This document shows, piece by piece, positions 26,333 through 36,139 of a DNA stretch of 64,000 bases. The stretch covers positions 1 to 64,000 of the forward strand of contig PABK01000021.1 of assembly GCA_002699145.1 (NCBI GenBank), written 5' to 3'. A model generated the notes under the pieces. That model was not told the DNA's origin and ran no database searches. It saw only the letters and a list, made by a program, of their open reading frames with translations. A program made the position numbers and the translations under genes. The DNA is from Halioglobus sp. (GTDB lineage: Bacteria; Pseudomonadota; Gammaproteobacteria; Pseudomonadales; Halieaceae). The number at the start of each line of letters is the position of its first letter. The stretch's first letter is position 1.

Positions 26333-26713
26333 TCAGGAGAGGCTGTTTTCCATGTTCGCGGCAATCGCCGCGGCCACCCGCTTGGCGCGCTCGGCGCGCT
26401 CGCCGGCAAAATGCTCGTCCACGGTGTGGGTGAAGTAAGCCAGCCAGCGCTCGAAATCACCCCTGTGCAGGGACCGCTTGCCGTGCAGTTGCCGGTGAAT
26501 ATTCATGGTGTGACGCTGGTAGCCCCGCTCCCCCAGCAGCAACTTGCACCAGTAGTCCTTGATATGCGGCAGGTGTACGTCGAGGTCTATCTGCGCCACA
26601 TCGACGAAAATTGGCGCCAGTTGCTCGTCGGCCAGCAGTCGCTCGTAGAAGCGGTCGACGAAATACTCGATACGTTCGCGTGAATCCAGGTCCGGCCTGT
26701 GCGTCGCCGCCAT
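26333..26713 (-). CDS. Group III truncated haemoglobin
   Basis: A 126-residue 2-over-2 globin. The length and the pattern YEFxxRFYERLLAD-like helix B, HLPHIKDYW (helix E region), NIHRQLH with probable proximal His73 and the FERWLAYF helix G with Trp90 match group III truncated globins such as Campylobacter Ctb. Members bind oxygen or nitric oxide tightly and are linked to nitrosative or oxygen handling; none of this is tested here. It starts one base after the der stop codon on the same strand and is therefore the final gene of the isc-to-der transcription block, an unexpected but neat place for a haem protein. Confidence 0.88.
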   Translation of the reverse strand: MAATHRPDLDSRERIEYFVDRFYERLLADEQLAPIFVDVAQIDLDVHLPHIKDYWCKLLLGERGYQRHTMNIHRQLHGKRSLHRGDFERWLAYFTHTVDEHFAGERAERAKRVAAAIAANMENSLS

Positions 26714-26714
26714 G

Positions 26715-28127
26715 TCACTTCTTCCCGCGTTTCTTGCCCTTCTTCACGTGCGCCATCAGGCGTCGCTTGCGCTGCACCTGGCGCTGGGTCAGCTTGTTGC
26801 GCTTGTCCGCGTAGGGGTTGTCGCCGCTGCGGAACTCGATACGGACCGGCGTGCCCACCAGCTTCAGCTCGCGCCGGTAGACTTTCTCCAGGTAGCGCTG
26901 GTAACTGTTCGGCACGCTGCCGGTCTGGTTGCCGTGGATAACCACCAGCGGCGGGTTCTGGCCGCCGGCGTGGGCGTAGCGCAGCTTGATGCGGCGCCCG
27001 TTGATCATCGGCGGCGGGTGGTCGTACACCGCCCCCTCGAGAATGCGCGTCAACTCGCCGGTGACCAGTTTGCGCGTGGCGGACTCGAACCCCGCCTGTA
27101 CGGATCGGTACAGGTGGCCCACGCCGGTGCCGTGCAAGGCCGAGATGAAGTGCGTATCCGCGTAGTCGGCGAAACGCAGGCGCCGGTCCAGCTCGCGGCG
27201 AATGAAATCGCGCTGGTCCGGCGCGATGCCGTCCCACTTGTTCACCGCCAGCACCAGCGCCCGGCCGGAATCGATGCAGTGCCCGAGCAGGTGCATATCC
27301 TGGTCGACAATGCCCTCCCGCGCGTCCATCACCAGGATCACCACGTGGGCGTCGTCCACCGCCTTGAGCGTCTTGACGATGGAGAACTTCTCCACCGCCA
27401 GCTTCACGTTCTTGCGCCGGCGCACACCCGCGGTATCGATCAGCGTGTAGGCGCGCCCGTCGCGCTCGAAGTCGACATAGACGCTGTCCCGGGTCGTGCC
27501 CGGCTCGTCGTAGACCACTACCCTGTCCTCACCCAGCAGGCGGTTGACGAGGGTGGACTTGCCGACATTGGGGCGGCCGATGATGGCGACGCGGATCGCC
27601 GACGGGTCGCGCTCGGCCAGGGCCGCGGGATCAGCCGGCGCAAAGGATTCCAGCACGCGCTCGATCATGGCGCGCACGCCGCGTCCGTGACTGGCGGCGA
27701 TAGCGAACAGCGATTCCACGCCCAGGGCATAGAACTCCCCGCTGGCGGTATCGGCGTCCAGGCCATCGACCTTGTTCACCACCAGGTAAAAGGACTTGTT
27801 GCGCTGCCGCAGGTGGCGCGCCAGGGCCTCGTCGGTGGCATTGAGCCCCTCGCGCGCGTCCACCATGAACAGCACGGCGTCGGCCTCCTCGATAGCGGTC
27901 ATCGACTGCTCCGCCATGGAGGAATCGATCCCCGCCTCGTCGCCGGTAATACCGCCGGTGTCGATAACCACGAAAGGCCGGCTGCCAATCCGCGCCTCGC
28001 CGTATTTGCGATCGCGGGTCAGCCCGGGAAAGTCCGCGACAATCGCGTCGCGGCTGCGCGTCAACTGGTTGAAGAGAGTGGACTTACCGACGTTTGGGCG
28101 CCCGACCAGGGCGATCACCGGTATCAC
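26715..28127 (-). CDS. der: Ribosome-assembly GTPase Der (EngA)
   Basis: A 470-residue protein with two tandem G domains, each starting with a [10 protein letters not shown]-loop, with G4 motifs NKVD and NKWD, and a C-terminal KH-like domain ending in a Lys/Arg-rich tail (KKGKKRGKK). Der acts in late 50S subunit maturation and is essential in bacteria where tested. It lies three bases after bamB and one base before the truncated globin, the standard bamB-der order. The length is slightly shorter than the E. coli protein (490). Confidence 0.98.
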   Translation of the reverse strand: MIPVIALVGRPNVGKSTLFNQLTRSRDAIVADFPGLTRDRKYGEARIGSRPFVVIDTGGITGDEAGIDSSMAEQSMTAIEEADAVLFMVDAREGLNATDEALARHLRQRNKSFYLVVNKVDGLDADTASGEFYALGVESLFAIAASHGRGVRAMIERVLESFAPADPAALAERDPSAIRVAIIGRPNVGKSTLVNRLLGEDRVVVYDEPGTTRDSVYVDFERDGRAYTLIDTAGVRRRKNVKLAVEKFSIVKTLKAVDDAHVVILVMDAREGIVDQDMHLLGHCIDSGRALVLAVNKWDGIAPDQRDFIRRELDRRLRFADYADTHFISALHGTGVGHLYRSVQAGFESATRKLVTGELTRILEGAVYDHPPPMINGRRIKLRYAHAGGQNPPLVVIHGNQTGSVPNSYQRYLEKVYRRELKLVGTPVRIEFRSGDNPYADKRNKLTQRQVQRKRRLMAHVKKGKKRGKK

Positions 28128-28130
28128 GAA

Positions 28131-29306
28131 TCATGTCCTGCCCGTGATCTCATAGGCCACCAGCTTGCCGCTGTTGCCAAACACGTAGAGCACGTTGCCG
28201 TCGCTGAGCATGTCGGCGCGGGCGCCATCGCCGTCGACGCGCACGCGACCGACGATCTCACCGTCCACCTGGGAGATGATGTGCAGGTAGCCCTCGAAGT
28301 CGGCGACGGCGACGTAACTGCTGACCGGCGTCGGGCGCGACAACTCGCGATATCCCAGGGCGCCCTGGGACCAGCGCAGGCCCGCGCCGGTGCGCTGGTA
28401 GGCGAATACCGTGCCGTCTTCGTCGGCGACGTAGACATTGCCAAAGCCCAGGGAGACGCCGGACACCGAGGACACGTCCTGCTGCCACAGCTTGCGCCCG
28501 CCGCGCACGTCGATGGCAACCACCCGGCCCTGGTAGCTGGCAGCGTAGAGTTCACCGGCGGACAGCGCCATGCTGCCGTCGACGTCGACGATGCGTTCAA
28601 TCTCCGAGCGCCCCTGCGAGATGGCCACGCGGATTTCCCAGTTCACCGCGCCGCTGCGCGCATCCAGGGCCATCACCCGGCCGTTGGCAAAACCGGCGTA
28701 GACCACGTTGTCGAGCAGGATCGGCGTGCTGGTGCCGCGCACCGTCAGCACCGGCACATTGCTGTCATAGGTCCACAGCAACTCGCCGCTGTCGTAGTCC
28801 AGGCCTTGCAACTTGCCGTCATAGGTCTGCGCCACGACCACGCGACCGTCACCCTGTGGCGGGGCGAGCACCTCGCCGCGCAGTTGCGTGGACCACAGCA
28901 GCTCGCCGCTCTGCGCGTCCAGGCGCAGTACCGCGCCCTCACTGCTGCCCAGGAACAACGAGTCCTCGTGGAGTCCCACCCCGCCGGACAGGTCGGTATC
29001 GAGATCGGTTTTCCACAGCGTCTTGCCGCGTTCCCGCGACAGCGCCAGCACCCGCCCGTCGGAAGAGGCAGCGTACAAGCTGTCGTCCGTCATGGCCGGC
29101 GTGATGCGGTACAGCCCCTCACCCTGCCCGTCGCCCACTCCAACCGACCAGAGTTTGCGGATTGTTACCTTTTCCTCGATGTCGGTCAGTTCAACCGGCG
29201 CCGTGGGGTCGTCGTCATCATCGGCGAACCACCCGGATACGGTGCTGCAACCGGCCAGGGCTACGGCGGCCAGGAAAACGAGGGTGAAACGGTAGACAGG
29301 ACTCAT
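28131..29306 (-). CDS. bamB: Outer-membrane assembly lipoprotein BamB
   Basis: A 391-residue lipoprotein with lipobox ALAGC (Cys20) and an eight-bladed PQQ-type beta-propeller recognisable from repeats such as LDARSGAVNWEI, LDYDSGELLWTY and IDVRGGRKLWQ. BamB is the accessory propeller of the BAM complex that inserts beta-barrels, such as the two TonB receptors here, into the outer membrane. It follows yfgM by three bases and precedes der by three, as in most gammaproteobacteria. Confidence 0.97.
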   Translation of the reverse strand: MSPVYRFTLVFLAAVALAGCSTVSGWFADDDDDPTAPVELTDIEEKVTIRKLWSVGVGDGQGEGLYRITPAMTDDSLYAASSDGRVLALSRERGKTLWKTDLDTDLSGGVGLHEDSLFLGSSEGAVLRLDAQSGELLWSTQLRGEVLAPPQGDGRVVVAQTYDGKLQGLDYDSGELLWTYDSNVPVLTVRGTSTPILLDNVVYAGFANGRVMALDARSGAVNWEIRVAISQGRSEIERIVDVDGSMALSAGELYAASYQGRVVAIDVRGGRKLWQQDVSSVSGVSLGFGNVYVADEDGTVFAYQRTGAGLRWSQGALGYRELSRPTPVSSYVAVADFEGYLHIISQVDGEIVGRVRVDGDGARADMLSDGNVLYVFGNSGKLVAYEITGRT

Positions 29307-29309
29307 CGC

Positions 29310-30008
29310 TTACGACTCCCCGGCGTCGTTGGCGGGGGCGTCGCCCTGTTCCCCGGCGGCGGGCAGCGACGACAGGCTTTGCAGCTTGGCCTGCAGCGAG
29401 GGCAGGTTCACGCCCTGCTGGCCGCCCAGCGCCACCAGCGCCTGGGCGGTGGCGTAGGCGGCCTGCGCCTCGTCCCGCCTGCCCTGTCCCAGGTAGACAT
29501 CGCCGCGGGCCAGCGCGTAGGACGCCTGGTAGGCGCCGCTGTCGCCCTCGGCGAGAATCGCCAGCGCCTGTTCCGCCTCGCCGCGTGCGGCGACTACCCG
29601 CGCCAGGCGCAGTTGCGCCACACGCGCCATGTCACTGCCGCTGGTGGCCTTGCCCAGCACCCAGCGCAACTGCGCCTCGGCGCCTGCCAGGTCGGCGTTC
29701 TCCACCGCCATGGCGGCCAGGTGCATAGCGGCGAACTGTGCGTAGGTGCTGCCGGGATAGGCGCTCTTGATCTGCTGCGCCAGTTCCGCCGGGTCGCCGG
29801 CGGCGGCTTCACCTGACAGGCTGCCGAGCATGTCCTGGTACAGGTCGGAAGCCGCCGCCGCCTGGTCCGACTGGTACTTCTGCCAGCCCTGCCAGCCGAA
29901 GCCAACGCCCAGGGCGATGACAATGGCGATGACGGTGGAGCGGCCGTTTTCGTCCCACCAGCGCCGCAGCGCTTCGACCTGCTCGTCTTCCGTGCGAAAT
30001 GATTCCAC
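29310..30008 (-). CDS. yfgM: YfgM-family TPR membrane protein
   Basis: A 232-residue single-pass inner-membrane protein. A short cytoplasmic N-terminus (EDEQVEALRRWWDENG) precedes one transmembrane segment (VIAIVIALGVGFGW) and a periplasmic set of TPR-like helices. In E. coli YfgM is an ancillary partner of the Sec translocon and of PpiD. Its place between hisS and bamB is conserved. The C-terminus is an acidic, probably flexible tail. Confidence 0.93.
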   Translation of the reverse strand: MESFRTEDEQVEALRRWWDENGRSTVIAIVIALGVGFGWQGWQKYQSDQAAAASDLYQDMLGSLSGEAAAGDPAELAQQIKSAYPGSTYAQFAAMHLAAMAVENADLAGAEAQLRWVLGKATSGSDMARVAQLRLARVVAARGEAEQALAILAEGDSGAYQASYALARGDVYLGQGRRDEAQAAYATAQALVALGGQQGVNLPSLQAKLQSLSSLPAAGEQGDAPANDAGES

Positions 30009-30035
30009 GTCTTTTCTACCCTCTCTCTGGTTCGG

Positions 30036-31310
30036 TTACGGCAGTAGCGCCTGCAGCGCCGACGGCAGTTCCTGCAGCGCTACCGTACGTTGCCCGGCAT
30101 CCTGCCCCGCGCGCAGCGGCTTGAGCGTCGCCGAGTTCGCGGCGACCTCGTCCTCGCCAAAAATAATGGCCACGCGGGCGCCGCTCTTGTCCGCCTTTTT
30201 CATCTGGCTCTTGAAACTGCCACCGCCGGCGTGCTGCGTTATCTTCAGTGCCGGCGCGGCGTCGCGCAACTGCTCGCTGGCGACCCTGGCGGCCTGCTCC
30301 GCCGCGGCTCCCAGCGCCAATACGTAGACTTCCGGCGCACTCGCCTGGGCGCAAGCGCCGGCGGCCTGCAGCAACAACACCAGCCGCTCCATGCCCATGG
30401 CGAAACCGATCGCCGGCGTGGGCTTGCCGCCCAGCTGTTGCACCAGGCCGTCGTAGCGGCCGCCGGCGCAGACCGTGCCCTGGGCGCCAAGGCTGGTGGT
30501 CACCCACTCGAACACCGTCTTGTTGTAATAGTCCAGGCCGCGCACCAGGCGGCGATTGACCGTATAGGCCACGCCCGCCGCGTCGAGCAGCCCGCACAGG
30601 CGGGCGAAATCCTCAGCGGACTCCGCGTCGAGGTAATCCTGCAGCGAGGGCGCCGCGCCCAGCAATTCCCGGGTGGCGGGATGCTTGCTGTCCAGGATAC
30701 GCAGCGGATTGCTGTCGAGGCGCCGGCGGCTGTCCTCGTCCAGGGCGTCGACATGGCCAGACAGGTACTCCACCAGGGCCTGGCGATAGGCCTGGCGCGC
30801 CGCGGCGCTGCCGATGGAGTTGAGTTCCAGTTGCACGTCGCCGGCGATGCCCAGTTGCCGCCACAGCCGCGCGCAGAGCAGGATCAGTTCCGCATCGATA
30901 TCCGGGGTGGCGATGCCGAAGGCCTCCACGCCCATTTGGTGGAACTGCCGCTGCCGCCCCTTCTGCGGCCGTTCGTAGCGGAACATCGGCCCGGCGTACC
31001 ACAGGCGCCGGGGCACGCCCAGCAGGTTGTGCTGGATGGCCGCGCGCACGCAGCCGGCGGTGCCCTCGGGGCGCAGGGAGAGACTGTCGCCGTTGCGGTC
31101 CTCGAAGCTGTACATCTCCTTCTCGACGATGTCGGTGACCTCGCCGATGGAGCGGCTGAACAGGGCGGTTTTCTCCACCAGCGGCAGGCGGATCTCGCCG
31201 TAGCCGTAGGTATCCAGCAGTTGTGCAACCGTGCGCTCCAGCAGCTGCCAGGCCGGCGTTGCGTCGGGCAGGATGTCGTTCATCCCGCGTATGGCTCTGA
31301 TCTCGCTCAC
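30036..31310 (-). CDS. hisS: Histidyl-tRNA synthetase
   Basis: Charges tRNA-His. The 424-residue class II synthetase has motif 2 ([16 protein letters not shown]), the histidine-specific [15 protein letters not shown] and AGGRYDGL segments, and the C-terminal anticodon-binding domain. It follows ispG with a 25-base gap and precedes yfgM by 27 bases. The length matches the E. coli enzyme (424). Confidence 0.98.
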   Translation of the reverse strand: MSEIRAIRGMNDILPDATPAWQLLERTVAQLLDTYGYGEIRLPLVEKTALFSRSIGEVTDIVEKEMYSFEDRNGDSLSLRPEGTAGCVRAAIQHNLLGVPRRLWYAGPMFRYERPQKGRQRQFHQMGVEAFGIATPDIDAELILLCARLWRQLGIAGDVQLELNSIGSAAARQAYRQALVEYLSGHVDALDEDSRRRLDSNPLRILDSKHPATRELLGAAPSLQDYLDAESAEDFARLCGLLDAAGVAYTVNRRLVRGLDYYNKTVFEWVTTSLGAQGTVCAGGRYDGLVQQLGGKPTPAIGFAMGMERLVLLLQAAGACAQASAPEVYVLALGAAAEQAARVASEQLRDAAPALKITQHAGGGSFKSQMKKADKSGARVAIIFGEDEVAANSATLKPLRAGQDAGQRTVALQELPSALQALLP

Positions 31311-31335
31311 GTGGTCTCCGCCGGGTTCCGTCCTG

Positions 31336-32466
31336 TCACGTCGAGGACCGGGTGATCAGGTCTTCTTCCGCCCGGGCGCGCGCCGCTTCCAGGCTGGCGG
31401 CGCGCTCGCGGATCACCTGTTCGAGATGATCGACGAAATCCTCGTTACTGACCTTGTGATCCGGTTCCCCGGCGATGTAAACAAGGTTGCTGGGGCTGGC
31501 GCCGGTCAGGCCGACATCCGCTTCCCGCGCTTCACCGGGGCCGTTGACGATACAGCCGATCACCGCGACGTCCATGGGGGTGCGCACGTCTTCCAGGCGC
31601 TGCTCCAGGGCGTTCATGGTGCCGATCACGTCGAAGTTCTGCCGTGAACAGCTGGGACAGGCGATGAAGTTGATGCCGTTGGTGCGCAGGTGCAGGCTCT
31701 TGAGAATATCGAAACCGACCTTGACCTCCTCCACCGGGTCCGCCGCCAGGGAAATGCGAATGGTGTCGCCGATCCCTTCCATGAGCAGCATGCCCAGTCC
31801 CACCGCGGACTTCACCGTACCGCCGCGCAGCCCACCGGCCTCGGTGATGCCAAGGTGCAGGGGTTGCTCGATCTTGCCCGCCAGCAGGCGGTACGCCTCC
31901 ACCGCCATGAACACCTCGGAGGCCTTCACGCTCACCTTGAATTCCGGGTAATCGAACTTGTCCAGGATGTCGACATGGCGCATGGCCGACTCCACCAGGG
32001 CCTGGGCGTTGGGCTCGCCGTACTTGCGTTGCAGGTCCTTGCCCAGGGAACCGGCGTTGACGCCGATGCGCAGGGGAATGCCCTTGTCCCTGGCGCTGTC
32101 GATGACCGCGCGCACCTTGTCGTCGCGGCCGATATTACCCGGGTTGATGCGCAGGCAGTCCACGCCGTACTCCGCCACCTTGAGCGCGATCTTGTGGTCG
32201 AAGTGTATGTCCGCCACCAGCGGCACCTCGACCTGCTCGCGGATGCTGCGAAACGCCTCGGCGGCGTCCATGCTGGGCACCGACACGCGCACGATGTCGG
32301 CGCCGGCCTCGGCGATGGCGCGCACCTGGGCGACGGTCGCGGCGACGTCGCAGGTGTCGGTGTTGGTCATGCTCTGCACGCTGATCGGCGCGCCGCCACC
32401 CACCGGCACGTCGCCGACCATGATCTGCCGGGACTGGCGCCGCACTATCGGGGACTGCGTTTTCAT
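31336..32466 (-). CDS. ispG: 4-hydroxy-3-methylbut-2-enyl diphosphate synthase (flavodoxin-dependent)
   Basis: Seventh enzyme of the MEP isoprenoid pathway, 376 residues. The N-terminal TIM-barrel begins [13 protein letters not shown], and the 4Fe-4S ligands are in [11 protein letters not shown] and [14 protein letters not shown]. The enzyme needs an Fe-S cluster, so its linkage to the isc genes upstream is functionally sensible. The start at 32466 overlaps the rodZ stop by four bases; the in-frame extension to 32568 lies entirely inside rodZ. Confidence 0.97.
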   Translation of the reverse strand: MKTQSPIVRRQSRQIMVGDVPVGGGAPISVQSMTNTDTCDVAATVAQVRAIAEAGADIVRVSVPSMDAAEAFRSIREQVEVPLVADIHFDHKIALKVAEYGVDCLRINPGNIGRDDKVRAVIDSARDKGIPLRIGVNAGSLGKDLQRKYGEPNAQALVESAMRHVDILDKFDYPEFKVSVKASEVFMAVEAYRLLAGKIEQPLHLGITEAGGLRGGTVKSAVGLGMLLMEGIGDTIRISLAADPVEEVKVGFDILKSLHLRTNGINFIACPSCSRQNFDVIGTMNALEQRLEDVRTPMDVAVIGCIVNGPGEAREADVGLTGASPSNLVYIAGEPDHKVSNEDFVDHLEQVIRERAASLEAARARAEEDLITRSST

Positions 32467-32954
32467 AATCCACCTGTCCCGCCTGCCGACACCGCGATGC
32501 CGGCGGGCTGTATATCCACGGTCGGGTCCTGGTACCCGGCCTGTTGAGTCGACCCGCCCTGCCACCACCAGAGCAGGAACACCAACAGCAGCAGCACCAC
32601 CAGCCCGGTCACCACACCCAGCCCGGTGCGCTGCAACTGCAGCGGACGCGTCTGGATACGACGCGGGGTGAGCGCGCCGTGTTCGGCCCGCATCTCGTCG
32701 AACAGGTGCAACAGCGGTTGCTCGTCCACACCCAGCAGGCGCCCATAGGAGCGCACGTAGCCCCTGGCGAAGGCGGGGCTGCGCAGCGCGTCGTACTCGT
32801 CGCGCTCGAGAAAACCGACGTACTCCGGCAGCAGGTTCAGGCGCTCCGCCACCTCGCGCTCGCTCATGCCCAGCTCCTGGCGCGCGACGCGCAGCATGGT
32901 GCCGGGCGTGCTGAACGCATCCAGTTGCCGCAGTACCTGTTCATTCACCGTCAC
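32463..32954 (-). CDS. rodZ: Short RodZ-like helix-turn-helix membrane protein
   Basis: A 163-residue protein with an N-terminal RodZ-type helix-turn-helix ([32 protein letters not shown], then [15 protein letters not shown]) and one transmembrane helix near residues 112-131 ([20 protein letters not shown]). RodZ links MreB to the cell-wall elongation machinery. The usual periplasmic beta-domain of about 150 residues is missing; only about 30 low-complexity residues follow the membrane helix. The stop overlaps ispG, so this is not an obvious frameshift at the end. The start overlaps pilW by 14 bases. Confidence 0.85.
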   Translation of the reverse strand: MTVNEQVLRQLDAFSTPGTMLRVARQELGMSEREVAERLNLLPEYVGFLERDEYDALRSPAFARGYVRSYGRLLGVDEQPLLHLFDEMRAEHGALTPRRIQTRPLQLQRTGLGVVTGLVVLLLLVFLLWWWQGGSTQQAGYQDPTVDIQPAGIAVSAGGTGGL

Positions 32955-33726
32955 GGGACCGCCGGTAGGCCTGGTACTCCGCCGAATCGGGGTAGAGGTT
33001 GCTCAGGGCGAGCACGTAACTGGCCTCGGCGTCGGCATCGCCGGTCGCCCGCGCCAGGCGCACGCCCAGCCACAGCCCGCGCGCCGACTGCTGCCGCGCC
33101 ACGCTGCGGTAGGTCGCGTAGTACTCCTCCGCCGCCAGGTAGTCTCCCGCGTCGAAGCGGATGGTGGCGACCTCCAGCAAGGCGATGCGATTGGTGCGGT
33201 CCATGGACAGCGCGCGCACAAACGCCTCTTCCGCGCCCTGTGGATCAAACAGTTTCTGCCGGCACAGGCCAAGGTTGACGAAGGCGCGCGGGCGCGCGGA
33301 ATACAGCGTGTCCTTCACCACGCGCTCGAGCTCCCGCTCCGCCTCCTCGTAGCGCTCCTGGCTGAACAGGAACGCGGCGTAGTTGTTGCGGCAGCGGGAG
33401 AAGCCACTGTCCAGGCGCAGCGCACGCTTGAAGTGCTCCTCGGCCAGTTCGTACTCGCCGGTGCTCTGGTAGACCAGGGCGAAGGCCTCGTGCACCTCGG
33501 GATTGCGCGGGTCGATTTCGGCCGCCAGTTCCAGGTTGCGCTTGGCGCTGTCCCAGTTGCCCTCGCCGATGTACTGCCTGGCCAGGCCCACGCGCCGCTC
33601 CAGCGCCTTCTGCGGGGAGGCCTCCTCGGTGAAGACGCGTTCGGTAGTGGATACACAGCCCGCCAGCAGCAGCGCCGCCACCGGGCCGAGCCAAGTCCAC
33701 CTGTTGCCACTGCAATGCTTCAACAC
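32941..33726 (-). CDS. pilW: Type IV pilus biogenesis/stability lipoprotein PilW (PilF)
   Basis: A 261-residue lipoprotein (lipobox LLAGC, Cys24) made of TPR repeats (WDSAKRNLELAAEIDPRNPEV, YELAEEHFKRALRLDSGF, PQGAEEAFVRALSMDRTN). It is the pilotin that brings the secretin PilQ to the outer membrane in type IV pilus systems. The position between rlmN (two-base gap) and rodZ is the conserved gammaproteobacterial one. No other pilus gene is in the window. Confidence 0.93.
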   Translation of the reverse strand: MLKHCSGNRWTWLGPVAALLLAGCVSTTERVFTEEASPQKALERRVGLARQYIGEGNWDSAKRNLELAAEIDPRNPEVHEAFALVYQSTGEYELAEEHFKRALRLDSGFSRCRNNYAAFLFSQERYEEAERELERVVKDTLYSARPRAFVNLGLCRQKLFDPQGAEEAFVRALSMDRTNRIALLEVATIRFDAGDYLAAEEYYATYRSVARQQSARGLWLGVRLARATGDADAEASYVLALSNLYPDSAEYQAYRRSRDGE

Positions 33727-33728
33727 CC

Positions 33729-34889
33729 CTACCCCACCTTGATGACCTGAGAGTCCTGAGCCCCGCGGTAGCGTTCGCTGCGCCGGGTGCGGTCAACCAC
33801 CTGCCCGACCAGCTGACCGCAGGCCGCGTCGATATCGTCGCCGCGGGTAGTCCTGACGGTGACAATATATCCCGCATCGACCAGTACTTGCCAGAACCGC
33901 GACACCGCGTTGCCGCCGGGCCGCCGGTAGTCCGACTGGTCGAAGGGGTTGAACGGTATGAGGTTGATCTTGCACGGCAGATCGCGCAGCAGTTGCGCCA
34001 GCTCCCGCGCGTGCTCCACGCGATCATTGACGCCGGCGATCAGGGTGTACTCGATGGTCACCACGCGGTTGCGGTCGCTCTGCGCCGCCATGTAGTCGCG
34101 GCAGCTGCGCAGCAGCATGGCGATAGGATACTTGCGATTGATCGGCACCAGCTGGTCGCGCAGGGCGTCGTTGGGCGCGTGCAGGGACACCGCCAGGGAT
34201 ACCTCGCTGACGCCCGCCAGCCTGTCCAGCGCCGGCACCACGCCCGAGGTACTGAGGGTCACGCGTCGCTTGGACAGGCCGTAGGCGAGGTCCTCGAGCA
34301 TGAGGTCCATGGCGGTAACCACGTTGTCGAAGTTGAGCAGGGGTTCGCCCATGCCCATCAGCACCACGTTGGTGACGATACGGCCCTTGCCGGACTGGAA
34401 GGCGTCGTAGGACTTGATGGCCAGCCAGACCTGGCCGATGATCTCGGCACTGCTGAGGTCGCGCTGGAAGCCCTGTTTGCCGGTGGAGCAGAAGCTGCAG
34501 TCCAGGCTGCAGCCCACCTGGGAGGAGACACACAGGGTGGCGCGGCCGGCGGTGGGAATGAGCACGGTCTCCACCAGGCCGCCACCGTCCACCCGCACCG
34601 CCCACTTGCGCGTGCCGTCAGCGGAATCCTGCTGGCTGACGATTTGCGGCGGGCGCACCTCGGCCACCGCCTGCAATTTTTCGCGCAGGGCCTTGCCCAG
34701 GTTGCTCATCTGGCCGATGTCGGTGACGCCCGCGTGGTGTATCCACTTCAGCACCTGTTGCGCGCGAAACTTCTTCTCTCCCATCTCGAGGAAAAACGCC
34801 TCGAGCTGCGCCCGGTTCATGCCCAGCAGGTTGGCGCGAACGGGGGCGGCCCCAGTGCCTGTCGCTGTGCTGTCGGGCGCGTTCATCAT
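33729..34889 (-). CDS. rlmN: Dual-specificity 23S rRNA/tRNA adenine-C2 methyltransferase RlmN
   Basis: A 386-residue radical-SAM enzyme. The 4Fe-4S cysteines are Cys127, Cys131 and Cys134 in [11 protein letters not shown], and a C-terminal Cys in [10 protein letters not shown] supplies the methyl-carrying residue. It methylates A2503 of 23S rRNA and A37 of some tRNAs. It lies 18 bases after ndk. Its Fe-S cluster dependence fits the isc genes further upstream. Confidence 0.97.
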   Translation of the reverse strand: MMNAPDSTATGTGAAPVRANLLGMNRAQLEAFFLEMGEKKFRAQQVLKWIHHAGVTDIGQMSNLGKALREKLQAVAEVRPPQIVSQQDSADGTRKWAVRVDGGGLVETVLIPTAGRATLCVSSQVGCSLDCSFCSTGKQGFQRDLSSAEIIGQVWLAIKSYDAFQSGKGRIVTNVVLMGMGEPLLNFDNVVTAMDLMLEDLAYGLSKRRVTLSTSGVVPALDRLAGVSEVSLAVSLHAPNDALRDQLVPINRKYPIAMLLRSCRDYMAAQSDRNRVVTIEYTLIAGVNDRVEHARELAQLLRDLPCKINLIPFNPFDQSDYRRPGGNAVSRFWQVLVDAGYIVTVRTTRGDDIDAACGQLVGQVVDRTRRSERYRGAQDSQVIKVG

Positions 34890-34907
34890 GCTCCGGGTGG
34901 GCCGCGC

Positions 34908-35333
34908 TCAGCGGCCGCAGAGTTCGCTCTCGGCGAAGAAGTAGGCGATCTCGCGTGCGGCGGACTGCGCGGAGTCGGAACCGTGCACCGCGTTGGCATC
35001 GATGGAGGAGGCGAAATCCGCGCGAATGGTGCCCTCCGCGGCCTCCTGCGGATTCGTGGCGCCCATCAGTTCACGGTTTTTGGCGATGGCGTCCTCGCCC
35101 TCCAGCACCTGCACCACCACCGGCCCGGAGGTCATGAATTCGATCAATGCCGGATAGAACGGGCGCTCGGCGTGCTCGGCGTAGAAACCACCGGCCACGC
35201 TGTCGCTCAGGCGCAGCATTTTCGCCGCGACGATCTGCAGGCCGTTGCTCTCGAAACGCGAGTAGATCTTGCCGATGAGGTTCTTGGCGACGGCGTCGGG
35301 CTTGATGATGGACAGGGTGCGTTCAACTGCCAT
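34908..35333 (-). CDS. ndk: Nucleoside diphosphate kinase
   Basis: A 141-residue enzyme equalising NTP pools. It begins [16 protein letters not shown] and contains the active-site histidine in [11 protein letters not shown]. The start at 35333 has GGAGAC in front; the longer in-frame start at 35372 would lie on the promoter. Ndk opens a new transcription unit: a good promoter lies at 35372-35400. Confidence 0.97.
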   Translation of the reverse strand: MAVERTLSIIKPDAVAKNLIGKIYSRFESNGLQIVAAKMLRLSDSVAGGFYAEHAERPFYPALIEFMTSGPVVVQVLEGEDAIAKNRELMGATNPQEAAEGTIRADFASSIDANAVHGSDSAQSAAREIAYFFAESELCGR

Positions 35334-35371
35334 GGGGTGTCTCCACAGAGGGTCGATTTTAGAAGCGCGCA

Positions 35372-35400
35372 ATTATACGGATTTTGCCCGCCGGTTTCAC
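35372..35400 (-). promoter_or_regulatory. Sigma-70 promoter of ndk-rlmN-pilW block
   Basis: On the minus strand GTGAAA (35400-35395), a 17-base spacer and a perfect TATAAT (35377-35372) lie 39 bases before the ndk start. This gives the housekeeping genes downstream expression independent of the isc promoter. Confidence 0.75.
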
Positions 35401-35595
35401 CCTAATACCGCCCCCGGCGCGTATTTCTTTTTCTTTTAAATCAGTGGGTTATTGGCCTCACCGGAAAAGCGTCTGCGGTGCCGCCCCGCCGCGCCCGCGC
35501 AGGGCGCCCGGCGCGCGCACCGCAACCCGGCCACCGCTGCCGGCAAAAGCGGCCTGCGAGCCGGCGTGGGCCGCCGGCCCGGCACGTGCGCCGGG

Positions 35596-35790
35596 TCAGT
35601 CCCGCTCCTCAATCCACGCGGCCTGGATCGCCTCGAGAATTTTCTCGCCGCAGTGATCCGGGTCGTCATCGAACCCCTCGAGCGCCAGCACCCACTTGCG
35701 CAGGTCGACGAAGTTCACGCTCAATGGGTCCACATCGGGGTGGTTATCGGCCAGTTCGATGGCGATGTCGTTGACGTCAGTCCAGCGCAT
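35596..35790 (-). CDS. iscX: IscX, small acidic Fe-S assembly regulator
   Basis: A 64-residue acidic protein (MRWTDVNDIAIELADNHPDVDP at the start, GEKILEAIQAAWIEERD at the end) of the IscX/YfhJ family. It binds iron and IscS and tunes cluster assembly. It follows fdx by ten bases and is the last isc gene. The 262 bases between its stop and ndk contain no gene, only GC-rich potential hairpins and the ndk promoter. Confidence 0.95.
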   Translation of the reverse strand: MRWTDVNDIAIELADNHPDVDPLSVNFVDLRKWVLALEGFDDDPDHCGEKILEAIQAAWIEERD

Positions 35791-35800
35791 GGGGCATGTC

Positions 35801-36139
35801 CTAGTGTTGTTCCGAAACCATGTTGATAGTGTAGCGCGGTATCTCGATGACCAGGTCCTCGTCGGCGACGATCGCCTGGCAACTGAGCCGTGAATCGGGC
35901 TCCAGGCCCCAGGCCTTGTCCAGGTAGTCGTCCTCCAGTTCGTCCGGCTCGCCCAGGGAGTCATAGCCCTCGCGCACGATGACGTGACAGGTGGTGCAGG
36001 CGCAGGACATCTCGCAGGCGTGCTCGATCTCGATGTCGTTGTCCAGCAGGGCGCGGCAGATGCTCTGCCCCGGCTGCGCCTCGACGACCGCGCCGTCCGG
36101 GCAGAGATTTTCGTTGGGCAGTACCACTATGCGGGTCAC
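35801..36139 (-). CDS. fdx: ISC-type 2Fe-2S ferredoxin
   Basis: A 112-residue adrenodoxin-like ferredoxin that supplies electrons to the IscS/IscU machinery. Cluster ligands Cys42, Cys48, Cys51 and Cys87 are at the same positions as in E. coli Fdx. The start overlaps the hscA stop by four bases. Confidence 0.97.
   Translation of the reverse strand: MTRIVVLPNENLCPDGAVVEAQPGQSICRALLDNDIEIEHACEMSCACTTCHVIVREGYDSLGEPDELEDDYLDKAWGLEPDSRLSCQAIVADEDLVIEIPRYTINMVSEQH

Noticed and set aside
26712-29816. A 1034-codon plus-strand open frame
   Set aside because: It lies antisense to der, bamB and yfgM, which have clear family motifs and starts. Long antisense frames are expected at this G+C content, and its translation shows only low-complexity His/Gly/Arg/Ala sequence.
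35578-35595. GC hairpin CCCGGC/GCCGGG after iscX as a terminator
   Set aside because: There is no T-run on the minus strand and the surrounding 200 bases are full of similar GC-rich pairings.
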